A DNA stretch of 64,000 nucleotides from Aeoliella straminimaris (lineage in GTDB: Bacteria; Planctomycetota; Planctomycetia; Pirellulales; Lacipirellulaceae), in the NCBI RefSeq assembly GCF_024054565.1, contig NZ_JAMXLR010000072.1:225390-289389 (forward strand). The letters run 5' to 3'. Positions 45,864 to 54,888 of this stretch are shown in pieces. How positions within the stretch are numbered: the first letter of the stretch is position 1; the number at the start of each line of letters is the position of its first letter. The translations under genes and the position numbers were made by a program. The notes under the pieces are model-generated. The model was not told the DNA's origin. It did not search any database and saw nothing but the letters and a program-made list of their open reading frames with translations.

Positions 45864-47554
45864 GTGCACTTGACCGACGTGGGACGGCCGTAGCAAGCAC
45901 GCTTGATCGACCGCTCACCCCACTTCGAGTTGCTGTTATTGGTTGCGGCCCCAAGGGGCTTTTCTGCATCCAACAACTGGCGACTCTATTAGAGAAAGGA
46001 AATTTCGGACGGCCATTGCAGGTTGCAATTTTCGAACCCGCCGAGTTCCCAGGCGCCGGAGTCGTCTACGACTCACGCCAGCCCCACTATCTGCGGATGA
46101 ACTTCGCCGCCGAGCACATCCACGTGCGGAAAAGCGAGGCCGATGGATCAAGTCTGCTGCAGTGGCTGCGACAGGAGCACCCCGAGTTTGCCGCCGCGGG
46201 CCAATTCGTGCCGCGAGCGATCGTCGGCGAATACTTGCACGACAGCTACCTAACGACGATGAATCGACTTTCAAAGCATGGAACCGTCGACCGGATCAAG
46301 GAGCAGGTCCTCGACCTGGTTGACACAGACATCGGATGGCGAGTCACTACCGACAACGGGCGAGGCTATCACGGTTTTGATGAAGTCTTACTCGCGGTAG
46401 GACACGAGGGATGGCGTGGCACGGCTACCGACGGGCGACAGATGGGGTCGTTCGACATCTCTCATGTCTACCCAACCGATGTTCAACTCTCCTTGGCAAT
46501 GGCGCCAGCCCGGAGCTACGTCGCTCTACGCGGTATCGGATTAACCGCTATCGACGCGATCCTCGCTCTTACCGAGGGCCGTGGCGGGGTGTTCCGACCG
46601 GGCCAGAAGGCTTGGCATTATCAGACTTCTGGGAATGAACCTGCGCGAATCTACCCGTACTCGCGCAGCGGACGTCCGATGCTCTCCAAGCCGATGGCTC
46701 GTCAGATGTCCGTGTCGAACCTGGAAGAAATGTGGGAGTATCACTCAGGCAGACTAGCCGCGCTAGCACATCTTCGTCCCCTTGGTTTTAGCGATGAGAT
46801 CTGGCCCCTAGTCGAAGCTGCCGCCGAGGCCGCGTTGCAGGCCGTCGGCGGATCGGGGGCGGCGGAGTGGTTCAAGTCATGGCTGCATTGCTGTCCCAGT
46901 GGCGATGAACTCCGTAATCAGATTTCTGCCTCGGTCGAGGTCGCCACCGGAAAGAAAGAACCCGACGCTGCGTGGGCGATGGGCGAGGCTTGGCGTCGTT
47001 TGTACCCGACGCTGGTCGGCTTAATCAGCCATGACGGCCTGACGAAAGGCTCGTGGCCTCACTTTCGCACCTTGGCCGCCGAGATGGAACGCATTGCGTT
47101 CGGTCCGCCGGTAGAGAACTGCCGCAAGTTTCTATCACTCGTCGATTGCGGATTGGTAGATCTGGAATTTTTGCAAGGGAACGTAGCTTCCCACGAGTCG
47201 GGATTTAGAGAACTACGGACCAACTGTGGATGCCGAATCGTGAGAATCGATCGCCATATTAACGCCGTTCTGCCCAGTCCCGCGTCGTCAAATCCCCACG
47301 GACCGCTTCGTTCGCTCGCACAGCGCGGTAAGCTCGTGCCCCACGCTAGCGGCTGCGGCTACCGGATAGACCGCCTGGGACGCCCCGTTACCGCCACAGG
47401 CCAAACCCTGTGCGGCGTGACGCTCGTCGGGCGACCTACGGAAGGCGCAGTCTTAGGCAACGACACATTGAATTCCGAGCTGCACGATGGACCCAGCCGT
47501 TGGGCGAGTAACATTGTCGAGCAGTTGCAACGGGTTGAGAGGAGTACGCTGTGA
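45860..47554 (+). CDS. FAD/NAD(P)-binding protein, COG4529-like
   Basis: A 564-residue protein with an N-terminal dinucleotide fold VAVIGCGPKGLFCIQQLA, FEPAEFPGAGVVYD and a second NAD(P)-like part (VALRGIGLTAIDAILALTEG). The large remaining part matches the PF13454/COG4529 type, found with amino-acid or siderophore tailoring clusters. It could be an oxidoreductase or a monooxygenase, or the N-(carboxyethyl)-glutamate oxidising step that SbnB performs in the staphyloferrin B pathway; this last idea is inference from position. The next gene starts inside its last codons (ATG... TGA at 47551-47554). Confidence 0.8.
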   Translation: MSALDRRGTAVASTLDRPLTPLRVAVIGCGPKGLFCIQQLATLLEKGNFGRPLQVAIFEPAEFPGAGVVYDSRQPHYLRMNFAAEHIHVRKSEADGSSLLQWLRQEHPEFAAAGQFVPRAIVGEYLHDSYLTTMNRLSKHGTVDRIKEQVLDLVDTDIGWRVTTDNGRGYHGFDEVLLAVGHEGWRGTATDGRQMGSFDISHVYPTDVQLSLAMAPARSYVALRGIGLTAIDAILALTEGRGGVFRPGQKAWHYQTSGNEPARIYPYSRSGRPMLSKPMARQMSVSNLEEMWEYHSGRLAALAHLRPLGFSDEIWPLVEAAAEAALQAVGGSGAAEWFKSWLHCCPSGDELRNQISASVEVATGKKEPDAAWAMGEAWRRLYPTLVGLISHDGLTKGSWPHFRTLAAEMERIAFGPPVENCRKFLSLVDCGLVDLEFLQGNVASHESGFRELRTNCGCRIVRIDRHINAVLPSPASSNPHGPLRSLAQRGKLVPHASGCGYRIDRLGRPVTATGQTLCGVTLVGRPTEGAVLGNDTLNSELHDGPSRWASNIVEQLQRVERSTL

Positions 47555-49062
47555 GCGTAAAGATTGCCCTTCCGCAGGAGAATGCACCTGAACTCAACAC
47601 CGAAGAGCCGCGCGATGGTTGCTGTGGCGTCGTGCCGCTTCCAGGACGCATCGCCGATTGGATGCGGATCCTCCTGCAAGACGAAAGCCTGCACCCATTG
47701 GTGGATCAGTACGGTTCGCCACTGAATGTCGTAAACATCACGCCCTTCCTTACCCATGCTGCAGCGCTCTCGCGAGTCGCCGCCGAGCGAAGCGTGCAAT
47801 TTCGCCCATTCTTCGCTAGGAAAGCCAATAAATGCCTCGCATTCGTGGATGCCGCAGTCGATGCCCGACTCGGACTCGACTGTGCGAGCAGCCAAGAGAT
47901 TCAGCAGTCGCTGTCACGCGGAGCGAGTCCAGGCGACATTATTTGCACGGCCGCGGTCAAAGGTGCCGATCTGCTGAAGCTTTGCGTTTCAGCGGGCGTA
48001 ACGATCGCTATCGACAACTTCCAGGAACTAACGGCGGTCGACTCTCTGCTCAGGGAAGAGAACTCAACTGCTGAGCTGGCACTGCGCATCAGCGGATTCA
48101 GCCACCAGGGAGAGAAACTCCATTCGCGGTTTGGCTTCGACATTGATCAAATCGACGAGTTGCTGAGCTTCCTCCAAGAACGTCGGTCGAGCCGGCGAAG
48201 CATCGCCGGGCTGCATTTTCATTTGGATGGCTATTGTGCTTCGGAGCGCGTATCGGCGATCCGACAGTCGCTTCCGCTTGTTGATTCGTTGCGACGTGCC
48301 GGCGAATCTGTCTCGTTTCTTGACATCGGCGGCGGACTTCCTGTCTGCTATCTCGCCAACGAGGCTGACTGGGCCCAATTTTGGCAGGAGCATGAACGCG
48401 CGATCACGGCGAAACGCGGGGAGGTTACATATCGCAACGATCCCTTGGGCCGCTTCGTCCACGGCGACCATGTGCTGGGGGAGCCGCGTATCTACCCGTT
48501 CTACCAGCAGCCCACGCGAGAAGCTTGGCTCGCCGCGATTCTCGACACTGAAATCGATGGTACATGCATCGCTCGGCAAGTGAAGTCACGCGGCCTTGAA
48601 TTGCGGTGCCAGCCGGGACGGAGTTTACTGGACGACGCCGGGCTGACCGTTGCCCGGGTGGAAGGCGTCAAGCCACTCTGGGGCGGCGACATTGCGGTGC
48701 TGCTGGCCATGAATAGTACGCAGTGCCGTACATCGAGCGTCGACTTCTGCGTCGATCCGGTGTTGGTCGAACACAGAGGCAAAGGTCGCCATCTCACTCA
48801 GCCTGGCCACCAAACCGGTTACCTGTTTGGCGCTTACTGCACCGAATCGGACCTGATTATCAAGCGGAGATTGCTTTTCCCGCGGGGGATAGGAGTTGGC
48901 GATTTAGTCGTGCTGCCTAACACCGCCGGCTACTTCATGCACTTCTTCGAGAGCCGCTCGCATCAGTTCCCGTTGGCAAAGAATGTCATCTACGACCCAG
49001 AGTTCCCCGAGATGCTCGGTCTCGACAAGATCGACGAACTACCAAGCGAAGCCACTCAATGA
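47551..49062 (+). CDS. fold-III PLP decarboxylase, Y4yA/SbnH/LysA-like
   Basis: A 503-residue protein with an alanine-racemase-type barrel. PLP Lys91 is in FFARKANKCLAF, the phosphate/GGG motif is DIGGGLP (258-264), and Cys430-Glu432-Asp434 form the CxESD-like dimer active-site motif (AYCTESDLI). The usual EPGR is QPGR (354-357). Length and inserts (about residues 275-335) exceed diaminopimelate decarboxylase and resemble the Y4yA group. SbnH, in staphyloferrin B synthesis, is a relative. It would decarboxylate an amino acid formed by the two upstream genes. The overlap with the DUF3891 remnant (ATGA at 49059-49062) implies coupling. Confidence 0.83.
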   Translation: MSVKIALPQENAPELNTEEPRDGCCGVVPLPGRIADWMRILLQDESLHPLVDQYGSPLNVVNITPFLTHAAALSRVAAERSVQFRPFFARKANKCLAFVDAAVDARLGLDCASSQEIQQSLSRGASPGDIICTAAVKGADLLKLCVSAGVTIAIDNFQELTAVDSLLREENSTAELALRISGFSHQGEKLHSRFGFDIDQIDELLSFLQERRSSRRSIAGLHFHLDGYCASERVSAIRQSLPLVDSLRRAGESVSFLDIGGGLPVCYLANEADWAQFWQEHERAITAKRGEVTYRNDPLGRFVHGDHVLGEPRIYPFYQQPTREAWLAAILDTEIDGTCIARQVKSRGLELRCQPGRSLLDDAGLTVARVEGVKPLWGGDIAVLLAMNSTQCRTSSVDFCVDPVLVEHRGKGRHLTQPGHQTGYLFGAYCTESDLIIKRRLLFPRGIGVGDLVVLPNTAGYFMHFFESRSHQFPLAKNVIYDPEFPEMLGLDKIDELPSEATQ

Positions 49063-49280
49063 TTGTCAAACCTTGCGAAGAAGGGTGGATTGTGATCTTC
49101 CAGCCGGCTCACGGATTGCTGGCGGCGAAGGTAGCTAGCGAGTCTACCGAGGAGCGTCGCTTCCCGTACTGGTTCGAGATGATCATCAATCTGATTTCAG
49201 GGGTATTGACTGTTGTATGGGACCGGGCGGCACAGGTTTTGCTTTGTAGTTGCTCGCCCACCGTCGCGTCGTCATGGTGA
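49059..49280 (+). pseudogene. truncated DUF3891 gene
   Basis: A 73-residue frame starts in the stop of the decarboxylase gene (ATGA). MIVKPCEEGWIVIFQPAHGL then LAAKVASE and RFPYWFEMI fit the N-terminus of DUF3891 (MIVR...W..I.Q..H..LA). Full DUF3891 proteins are about 230-270 residues with an acidic His/Asp (EHDDG) segment soon after; here the match stops at about residue 44 and unrelated sequence follows. So it looks like a 5' remnant left by deletion. Confidence 0.6.
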
Positions 49281-49308
49281 CTTTAACCATTCCCTTAGGA
49301 GAGCCCGG

Positions 49309-49533
49309 ATGCCGCACTCTTGCAGAGAAGGCGAGAGAGTGAAATGGAAGTGGAGAAACGATTTTGGACATGGGAGCGTGAAAAGTCGTTTCAACTTGAG
49401 GGTCGCCCGCAAGGTTGACGGCAGCGATATCACTCGGGACGGCTCAGAAGAGAATCCGGCCTGCTACGTCGATGGCGACGATGGTGGAAGCGTGCTCAAA
49501 TTGAAAAGCGAGCTGGAATCGGCGTATGGCTGA
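49309..49533 (+). CDS. HVA1/DUF2945 family small protein
   Basis: A 74-residue protein with an AGGAG site 6 bases upstream of ATG 49309. The sequence (EGERVKWKWRNDFGHGSV, KVDGSDITRDGSEENPACYV, DGGSVLKLKSELE) matches the HVA1/DUF2945 TUDOR-like family (GDKVEWNWGNGTATGKV...GTEVTRNAS...PAY...DG..VLK..SEL). These are small cytoplasmic proteins of unclear role, often near stress genes. A good match over full length. Confidence 0.8.
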   Translation: MPHSCREGERVKWKWRNDFGHGSVKSRFNLRVARKVDGSDITRDGSEENPACYVDGDDGGSVLKLKSELESAYG

Positions 49534-49907
49534 CTCAAAGCGAAAAAATAGAGAGGTTGCATACTCCGGTCGGTACACCGTCGTAGACCGAGTTCTTTGG
49601 AGGGCAACCAATCCCGCGTAATCGTTGAACGAGCGAAACTTGCTGGTCCGTGAGCTAATGGCCGCGCGTCGGGCGGTGAAGGCAGTGTTAACTGCGATTG
49701 GGCTTCGGTTCGTCCGGTAGCGTGTCCATGCAGCGAAGGTACAGTTGGAAGAGCGGGGACCATTGTGGTGGGAAGACGGACAGCCCGATTGGATCAGGTA
49801 AAAATCGCTCTACTCGCCATACGCCCGGCTGCACCGGCGATCCATGCCCGCCGATCCGAGCGAAGGCGTGATAGAAGTTCTGAAAACTTGACGATCGAGG
49901 AGAGGTC
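49534..49907. other. gap before the SDR gene
   Basis: About 370 bases without a recognised gene; it should contain the promoter of the SDR at 49908. Confidence 0.4.
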
Positions 49908-50801
49908 ATGATGGCTGAAGAAGTGAAACTTGTTGATCCGCGAACACGATACGCTCAGCCTCCGTACGATCAGCAACAGCTTATCGACATGCCCGGTCAT
50001 ACTGGCGAGATGAACCCGCGTCCAGATCATGGGGAGGAATCGTACCGAGGCGCCGGGCTGCTGACTGGACTCACGGCCGTGGTAACGGGAGCCGACAGCG
50101 GAATTGGCCGCGCCGTGGCCCTGGCCTACGCCCGCGAGGGGGCGAGCGTCGTCATTGGTTATCTCTCGGAAGACACAGACGCTGATATTACTCGCAAGCT
50201 CGTGGAAGCAGCTGGAGGCAAGGCTTTGTGCATTGCTGGCGACCTCACCAGCGAATCATTCTGCGAGAAGCTGATTGGCGATGCCGTACAGCACTTCGGC
50301 AAACTCGACATCCTCGTCAATAACGCTGCATACCAGGTGACGCGGGAGGAGATCGACGGTTTCTCGACGGAAGTGTTCGATCGGATTCTCAAGACCAATG
50401 TGTACGCCCCGTTTTGGTTGTCGCGAGGCGCTCTTCCTAAGCTGTCTTGCGGGGGCAGCATCATCAACACCGTATCCATTCAGGGTTACGATCCCTCTCC
50501 GGAGTTGCTTCCCTATGCCGTGACAAAGTCGGCCTTAATCGGCATGACGAAGGGGCTGGCGAAGCTGGCGATTGATCGCGGGGTCCGTGTCAACGCTGTG
50601 GCGCCAGGGCCGGTTTGGACGCCACTGATTCCGGGCTCGGTAGACGAGGAGAAAGTTCGGCAATTTGGCTCCAACACTGTCTTTGGCCGCGCAGCGCAAC
50701 CCGCAGAACTGGCTCCACTCTACGTTTGGCTCGCGTCCCCCTCGGCGAGTTATGTCACCGGGGAGGTTTTTGGCGCGACCGGGGGGCGGACCCCCGTTTA
50801 A
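49908..50801 (+). CDS. SDR oxidoreductase, YghA/YhdF-like
   Basis: A 297-residue SDR with the N-terminal extension (PPYDQQQLIDMPGHTGEMNP and RPDHGEESYRG) typical of the YghA/YhdF general-stress group. TGADSGIG, LVNNAAYQ, Ser in INTVSIQGY, YAVTKSA and TGEVFGATGG complete the SDR set. A strong GAGGAG site precedes the ATGATG start; either Met is possible. It is probably an NADP-dependent aldehyde or sugar reductase induced by stress; the context with HVA1 fits. Confidence 0.88.
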   Translation: MMAEEVKLVDPRTRYAQPPYDQQQLIDMPGHTGEMNPRPDHGEESYRGAGLLTGLTAVVTGADSGIGRAVALAYAREGASVVIGYLSEDTDADITRKLVEAAGGKALCIAGDLTSESFCEKLIGDAVQHFGKLDILVNNAAYQVTREEIDGFSTEVFDRILKTNVYAPFWLSRGALPKLSCGGSIINTVSIQGYDPSPELLPYAVTKSALIGMTKGLAKLAIDRGVRVNAVAPGPVWTPLIPGSVDEEKVRQFGSNTVFGRAAQPAELAPLYVWLASPSASYVTGEVFGATGGRTPV

Positions 50802-50964
50802 CTGCTTTTGTGCGCGGCAGAGGATGCGCATGAACACACCGCTGCTAGCCTTGAGTGCTCCAGATGGACTGAGAATCATTCTAGTGTTCTGTCAGTCTTG
50901 ATCTGAAGGATGAATTCTGTTCAGATTCCGGTGAGATTCTAACATCCCGGCAAGGAGGCTGACG

Positions 50965-51102
50965 ATGGCAAAAAAGTATCGCGTGACTTTGGAGCTAGCG
51001 GAACGTGATGAATTGGAGGCCTTGCTGCGTCGCGGCAAGGCCGATGTTCGTCGACTCAATCATGCCCGAATTCTCCTGAAAGCAGATGAGTCGAAGTGGG
51101 GA
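50965..51102 (+). pseudogene. IS630 transposase, N-terminal fragment
   Basis: After a strong AAGGAGG site, ATG 50965 begins MAKKYRVTLELAERDELEAL and RRGKADVRRLNHARILLKAD, the helix-turn-helix start of IS630-type transposases. The match ends near 51100, after about 46 residues, where sequence from the opposite end of the same gene follows on the other strand. Confidence 0.75.
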
Positions 51103-51495
51103 TCGTTCGCGCTGCGGCGCTGCGGAGTAGTGCCTTGAGTTTGGCGAAGGCCAGCGCGATCGGGTTGAGGTCGGGGATGTAGAGCGGTAGATATTACAGT
51201 CTCGCGCCAACCACTTCAATCGCTTCTCGAACCCCGCTCGCTTGTGACTGGAGAGATTGTCGAGAATGTCGGTGTCGCCGGGACGAAGGGTCGGTACCAA
51301 GTGCTGACGCACGTAGGCCAGGAATACGTCTCCGTTCATCGGGCCATCCACGACCAGCGGGGCTGTGATGCCGGTGGCCCGCAACGCCCCAACGAAGGTG
51401 GTGGTCTTCCAATGGCCGTGAGGAACCTTTGCCACGACACGCTGTCCGCGAAAAGCTGTATTAAGCACTACATCACCTGCCTGGAAAAACGCCAT
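51100..51495 (-). pseudogene. IS630 transposase, inverted C-terminal fragment
   Basis: On the minus strand the DDE domain is seen (RGQRVVAKVPHGHWKTTTFV, ITAPLVVDGPMNGDVFLAYV, HLVPTLRPGDTDILDNLSSH). After KRAGF the frame shifts, and the rest (YLPLYIPDLNPIALAFAKLK) is in another frame behind a stop. The third catalytic acid of NPIE is Ala. Together with the plus-strand N-terminal piece this is one IS copy rearranged by an inversion, and inactive. Confidence 0.8.
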
Positions 51496-52008
51496 GAGCT
51501 GGCCAAAGACGCTTAACTCTCCTTGGCCCTAGCCGGCGTATCGACAGATGCCCAGATCCAAAACGGCGCCACACGAAAGGGAGAAAATGGCGGCAATTCT
51601 TGCTATTGGGAAGCCCAGGCTCGTTTTCTGATGCATGTGTTGTGGATATGCCTGCTGATTCGCCGGCGTACACGCGTGGGGTTAGAACGTCGCATTGTGA
51701 TGCCTCCTTGCTGAGGATAGGGTTGTGCAAATACCATCCGAGCAAGCGAGGCCTTCTTTGGCGACATCACTTTGAAACTAATGCGTGGCATGCAGTACTG
51801 CGATAGCGAAGCTAGGCATCTAGCTGCAAAGAGGTTGTGCGTTTCTACGTGCCATTCGTTGCATCGTCCGACACGGTTTGCGGATTCTGCAAATTGCGGG
51901 AAGTGTCTTCGCCACAAACCGACCGCTGCAGCTACGGTACCCAGACTGGAGGTCGCCCATTCGCTGCAATTCAAAGCACCTCTATGGAGACTGGTCAATC
52001 CGCTGGTA
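51496..52008 (-). mobile_element. decayed IS4-like leader end
   Basis: The stretch 51691-51770 on the minus strand (GGCCTCGCTTGCTCGGATGG, then AAGGAGGCATCACAATGCG) is closely similar to the leader of the IS4-like fragment at 55190-55260. Behind the ATG (51695) only a 30-residue Arg-rich frame remains (51603-51695). Further similarity is the tgccattcgt segment about 75-100 bases upstream in both. The transposase itself is gone. Confidence 0.5.
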
Positions 52009-52287
52009 TTAGTCCAGCCGATAGATCAGTGGCGACAGTGAGTCAGGGGCGTCGCCGCCACTACCGCGATCCGCTTTCTGGAAGTCGCCGTTGCGGAGCA
52101 CTTCCATTCGATTGCTGTCGCCCATGCTGATGATGGGAAACGTCTCAGAGACGTCGCTACTGAATTTCGCTCCAAAACCCTGGTCCGTGCCATCTTCGAA
52201 GTCGAAAAGAAGAGTTTGTGCATTAGCGGTGGCAGCAAATATTGCAATCACTGCGTACGTCGCCAGCATCATTTGTGTTCTGCACAT
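52009..52287 (-). pseudogene. N-terminal fragment of a secreted PEP-CTERM-type protein
   Basis: From Met 52287 (MCRTQMMLATYAVIAIFAAT) a signal peptide is followed by QTLLFDFEDGTDQGFGAKFS, GDSNRMEVLRNGDFQKADRG. The 92-residue frame ends where the IS4-like remnant begins. Such beginnings are usual in planctomycete PEP-CTERM proteins of over 200 residues, but no C-terminal sorting signal remains, so it looks cut off by an insertion. Confidence 0.55.
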
Positions 52288-52430
52288 CGTTTCATCACTC
52301 CCAACAAAGAGACCGCTCGGCAGCAGAGGAACTCGTCGATGCACTGGATGCCGTCAATATGACATTTTTGGATTCGGTGTCACTTACTACAAGCACGGAA
52401 AGCGACTTATGTACGCCTAAGGTGCATTGC

Positions 52431-54347
52431 CTACCGCCAGCCCCAAACCTCCGCGAGAGCCACGTCCACGGCTGCTTCGTGCTTTGACTTGATAGCGGTA
52501 CTACCTGTCCAGGTTCGGGTAGTGCTTGCTGTCGCTATCTTCCTCACCTCAGGTTTGGACTGCACGGCGGGCATCTCGGTGCCGAACCAATTGTTTGGGA
52601 GCACGACGGACGTTTCTTCTTTCCATTCCATGTTGCTATGGTCGACGATCTTCAATCCAGGGTTCACCTGGAACGAAGCGCCCGCGCTCAGGCAGAAGTA
52701 GATGCGGGTAAAGTCGGTGAGGGTGTGATACCAACCGTAGGGGTTGTAGAGCCTCACGCCGATGATGTTGTCATCGCCGTCCTTCAGAACGCTGTCCACC
52801 ATATAAATGTGTTGACCACGACGGAACGTGCTTTGATTGCCGTCAACATTGGGGTCGTCGAGCTGAAGCGGCGTGTTGTCGCTGACTCCTGAACGGGCGC
52901 CAGTGTAGACCGCCTGACCTTCGGCGAGTTGATTGTCCATCCACTGCAACAGGCTGAGAGCGCCTGCCTCGACGGCATCGGCAAACGGTCCCGCAGGTGA
53001 ACCGTTGGTGTGCCAATCGATCACTTGTTGAGCATCTACGCCGTCCTCGACCTTGTAGCTCATCTTTGCCAGATTCAAGTGATCCTGGACGGTTCCGTTG
53101 CCGGAAGCGATCGACGCGTACGTCCCTTGCATTTTGCGGAAGAAGCAGTATGCCTTTTCCACAATGGCAACCCACATCGCGTTGTCATTGCCAAGCTTGG
53201 CGTACCGCAGGGTGCCGTTATCGGTGACATACAGATCGGCGTCGACACGGACGTACACCTCCTGTCCGCTGTCATAGAACCGGACTGCATAGGTGCCATC
53301 GCCCAAGTCAACCACCATCTGCTCGATATACTCTGGTTTCGCACGAGCAATGGCCGACAGTGTGGTCATGAAGTAGCAGTCGCCGACCGATCCCTGCTTT
53401 ACGTCGTCATTTCTCGGACCGCCTTCAGCGAACAGCGGGTTTGAAGAGAAGTTCTCTAGATGCAACGGAACATACTTATCAGGATCGGAACTGTAGATGG
53501 CAAGCGGATCGGTGAGATTGCCACCATTCAGCTGTTTCCCGACGGGCGCGGATGTATCACCACCATCAAAGCTGTAGCCCATAAACTGGTCGATGGTGTG
53601 GATATTTCCAGCGTCGATTTCGGTGCTCGAAGCGTCGCTCACCACCTCACTAGTATCAATCCAGTAGCCATCGGTACCGGTTCCGCCCGCGAGGATGGCC
53701 AGACCGCCGCCGATGCTCACCAGGACATCGTTGTCGCTGCCACCGTGGAGGCTGTCGCTGCCCGCTCCGGCGTAGAGTGCGTCGTCACCCGACCCGCCGT
53801 TCAGGCTATTGTTACCGCCATTGCCCCAAAGCCTGTCGTTACCGGCATTGCCGTTCAGCGTGTCGTTGCCACCGCCGCCGGACAACAGGTCATTGCCCGC
53901 GCCGCCGTTTGCCGTCATGGGGATGTTGGTGTGGTTATAGACTTCATCATCTCCTCCGTACCCCCAGACGTAAATGGCCGCCGGACTACCCGGTATTACT
54001 TGAGTTTCGGTGACCACGAAGGTTCGCTCACCTTCGACCATCTCATAATGGCCAAGCGATACCATGGTCAGAACCACGGGCGGAGTATTGAGGTCCACCT
54101 GGGAAACGCTCTGGGAGACTTCCACCTTGTCATCTGCCTCACTCCCATAGATGTTCAGTGCCCCGTTCTGTTGATCATAGCCAATTCCCGTTGCCACTTG
54201 CGCATGGGGCGCATGATAACTCGTATCGTCGTTCGTGGTCGGGAGGGACGTGGCGGTGGCCGCAAATGCCAGTCGTTGTTCCAGGTCCTCAAAGCCGTGT
54301 TGGAGAGTACGTCCGGCGCACGGTCGATGCTTGCGATTCTTCATCAT
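52431..54347 (-). CDS. exported calpain-type (C2) cysteine protease with RTX repeats
   Basis: A 638-residue protein. The N-terminus has the planctomycete export motif form FEDLEQRLAFA (residues 19-29). About residues 148-210 are RTX-type nonapeptide repeats (GGAGNDLL, GGGGNDTL, GNAGNDRL, GGSGDDAL), which bind calcium. The calpain domain follows, with catalytic Cys324 in QGSVGDCYF, His513 in RGQHIYMV and Asn535 in LYNPYG. The catalytic triad is complete. It should be a calcium-dependent secreted protease. It lies between two decayed IS4-like ends. Confidence 0.88.
   Translation of the reverse strand: MMKNRKHRPCAGRTLQHGFEDLEQRLAFAATATSLPTTNDDTSYHAPHAQVATGIGYDQQNGALNIYGSEADDKVEVSQSVSQVDLNTPPVVLTMVSLGHYEMVEGERTFVVTETQVIPGSPAAIYVWGYGGDDEVYNHTNIPMTANGGAGNDLLSGGGGNDTLNGNAGNDRLWGNGGNNSLNGGSGDDALYAGAGSDSLHGGSDNDVLVSIGGGLAILAGGTGTDGYWIDTSEVVSDASSTEIDAGNIHTIDQFMGYSFDGGDTSAPVGKQLNGGNLTDPLAIYSSDPDKYVPLHLENFSSNPLFAEGGPRNDDVKQGSVGDCYFMTTLSAIARAKPEYIEQMVVDLGDGTYAVRFYDSGQEVYVRVDADLYVTDNGTLRYAKLGNDNAMWVAIVEKAYCFFRKMQGTYASIASGNGTVQDHLNLAKMSYKVEDGVDAQQVIDWHTNGSPAGPFADAVEAGALSLLQWMDNQLAEGQAVYTGARSGVSDNTPLQLDDPNVDGNQSTFRRGQHIYMVDSVLKDGDDNIIGVRLYNPYGWYHTLTDFTRIYFCLSAGASFQVNPGLKIVDHSNMEWKEETSVVLPNNWFGTEMPAVQSKPEVRKIATASTTRTWTGSTAIKSKHEAAVDVALAEVWGWR
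53715..53915 (-). repeat. RTX-type GGxGxDxL nonapeptide repeats
   Basis: About seven tandem nine-residue units (GGxGNDxLxG pattern) inside the calpain-type protease gene. Such arrays form a calcium-loaded beta-roll. Confidence 0.85.
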
Positions 54348-54888
54348 TTTCTCCTATCGCTGTACGAGACCGCCCTCGACATATCGCATTTCCGACTCGA
54401 CAAAAGGGGAATGCGATAAATCGGGCGATGAAGGGCAAGAGTCCCTGCCTCGGTGCTACCTGCTGGCAGCACGGCGTTATGATTTCGCCGGAATCACTTA
54501 CGCTGTACTCGTCCGTCTGTTACAGCGACGGGTCGGCTGAAAGAAAAACTTTCGCCCAAGGCAGACCACGGCGTTGCGGCCGACAGGAAGGGCTACGGGT
54601 ATTGTCCAGCCAAAACGACTTTTCCGGAGCCAAATCTCGACGAGGCGAGGTACACCGACGCGTCTTGCGCGGTTTTCTTCCTGGACGCGGATGCATCGTC
54701 GGCCAGCTCGAAGGAATCGGCGTTCGGCGCAGCGGTGGTGGTCACCGACTGCAGATCAGGGGCAAGCAAGAGCGTACTCAAATGGATGACGCCCGCCGAG
54801 CCGTGACAGACCAGGAAACTGACCCATGTGGAACCGCAGATTGGTCCGTGCGCAAGTAGAGGCACTCACAGGGTACCAAGGCATTTCG
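54348..54888. other. gap between protease gene and IS4-like fragment
   Basis: About 540 bases with no recognised gene. The minus-strand frame at 54593-54865 has a partly protein-like composition but no match I know. Confidence 0.35.

Noticed and set aside
54158..54859. 233-codon plus-strand frame
   Set aside because: It is antisense to the protease start and its upstream region, with Arg/Gly-rich shadow composition and no domain.
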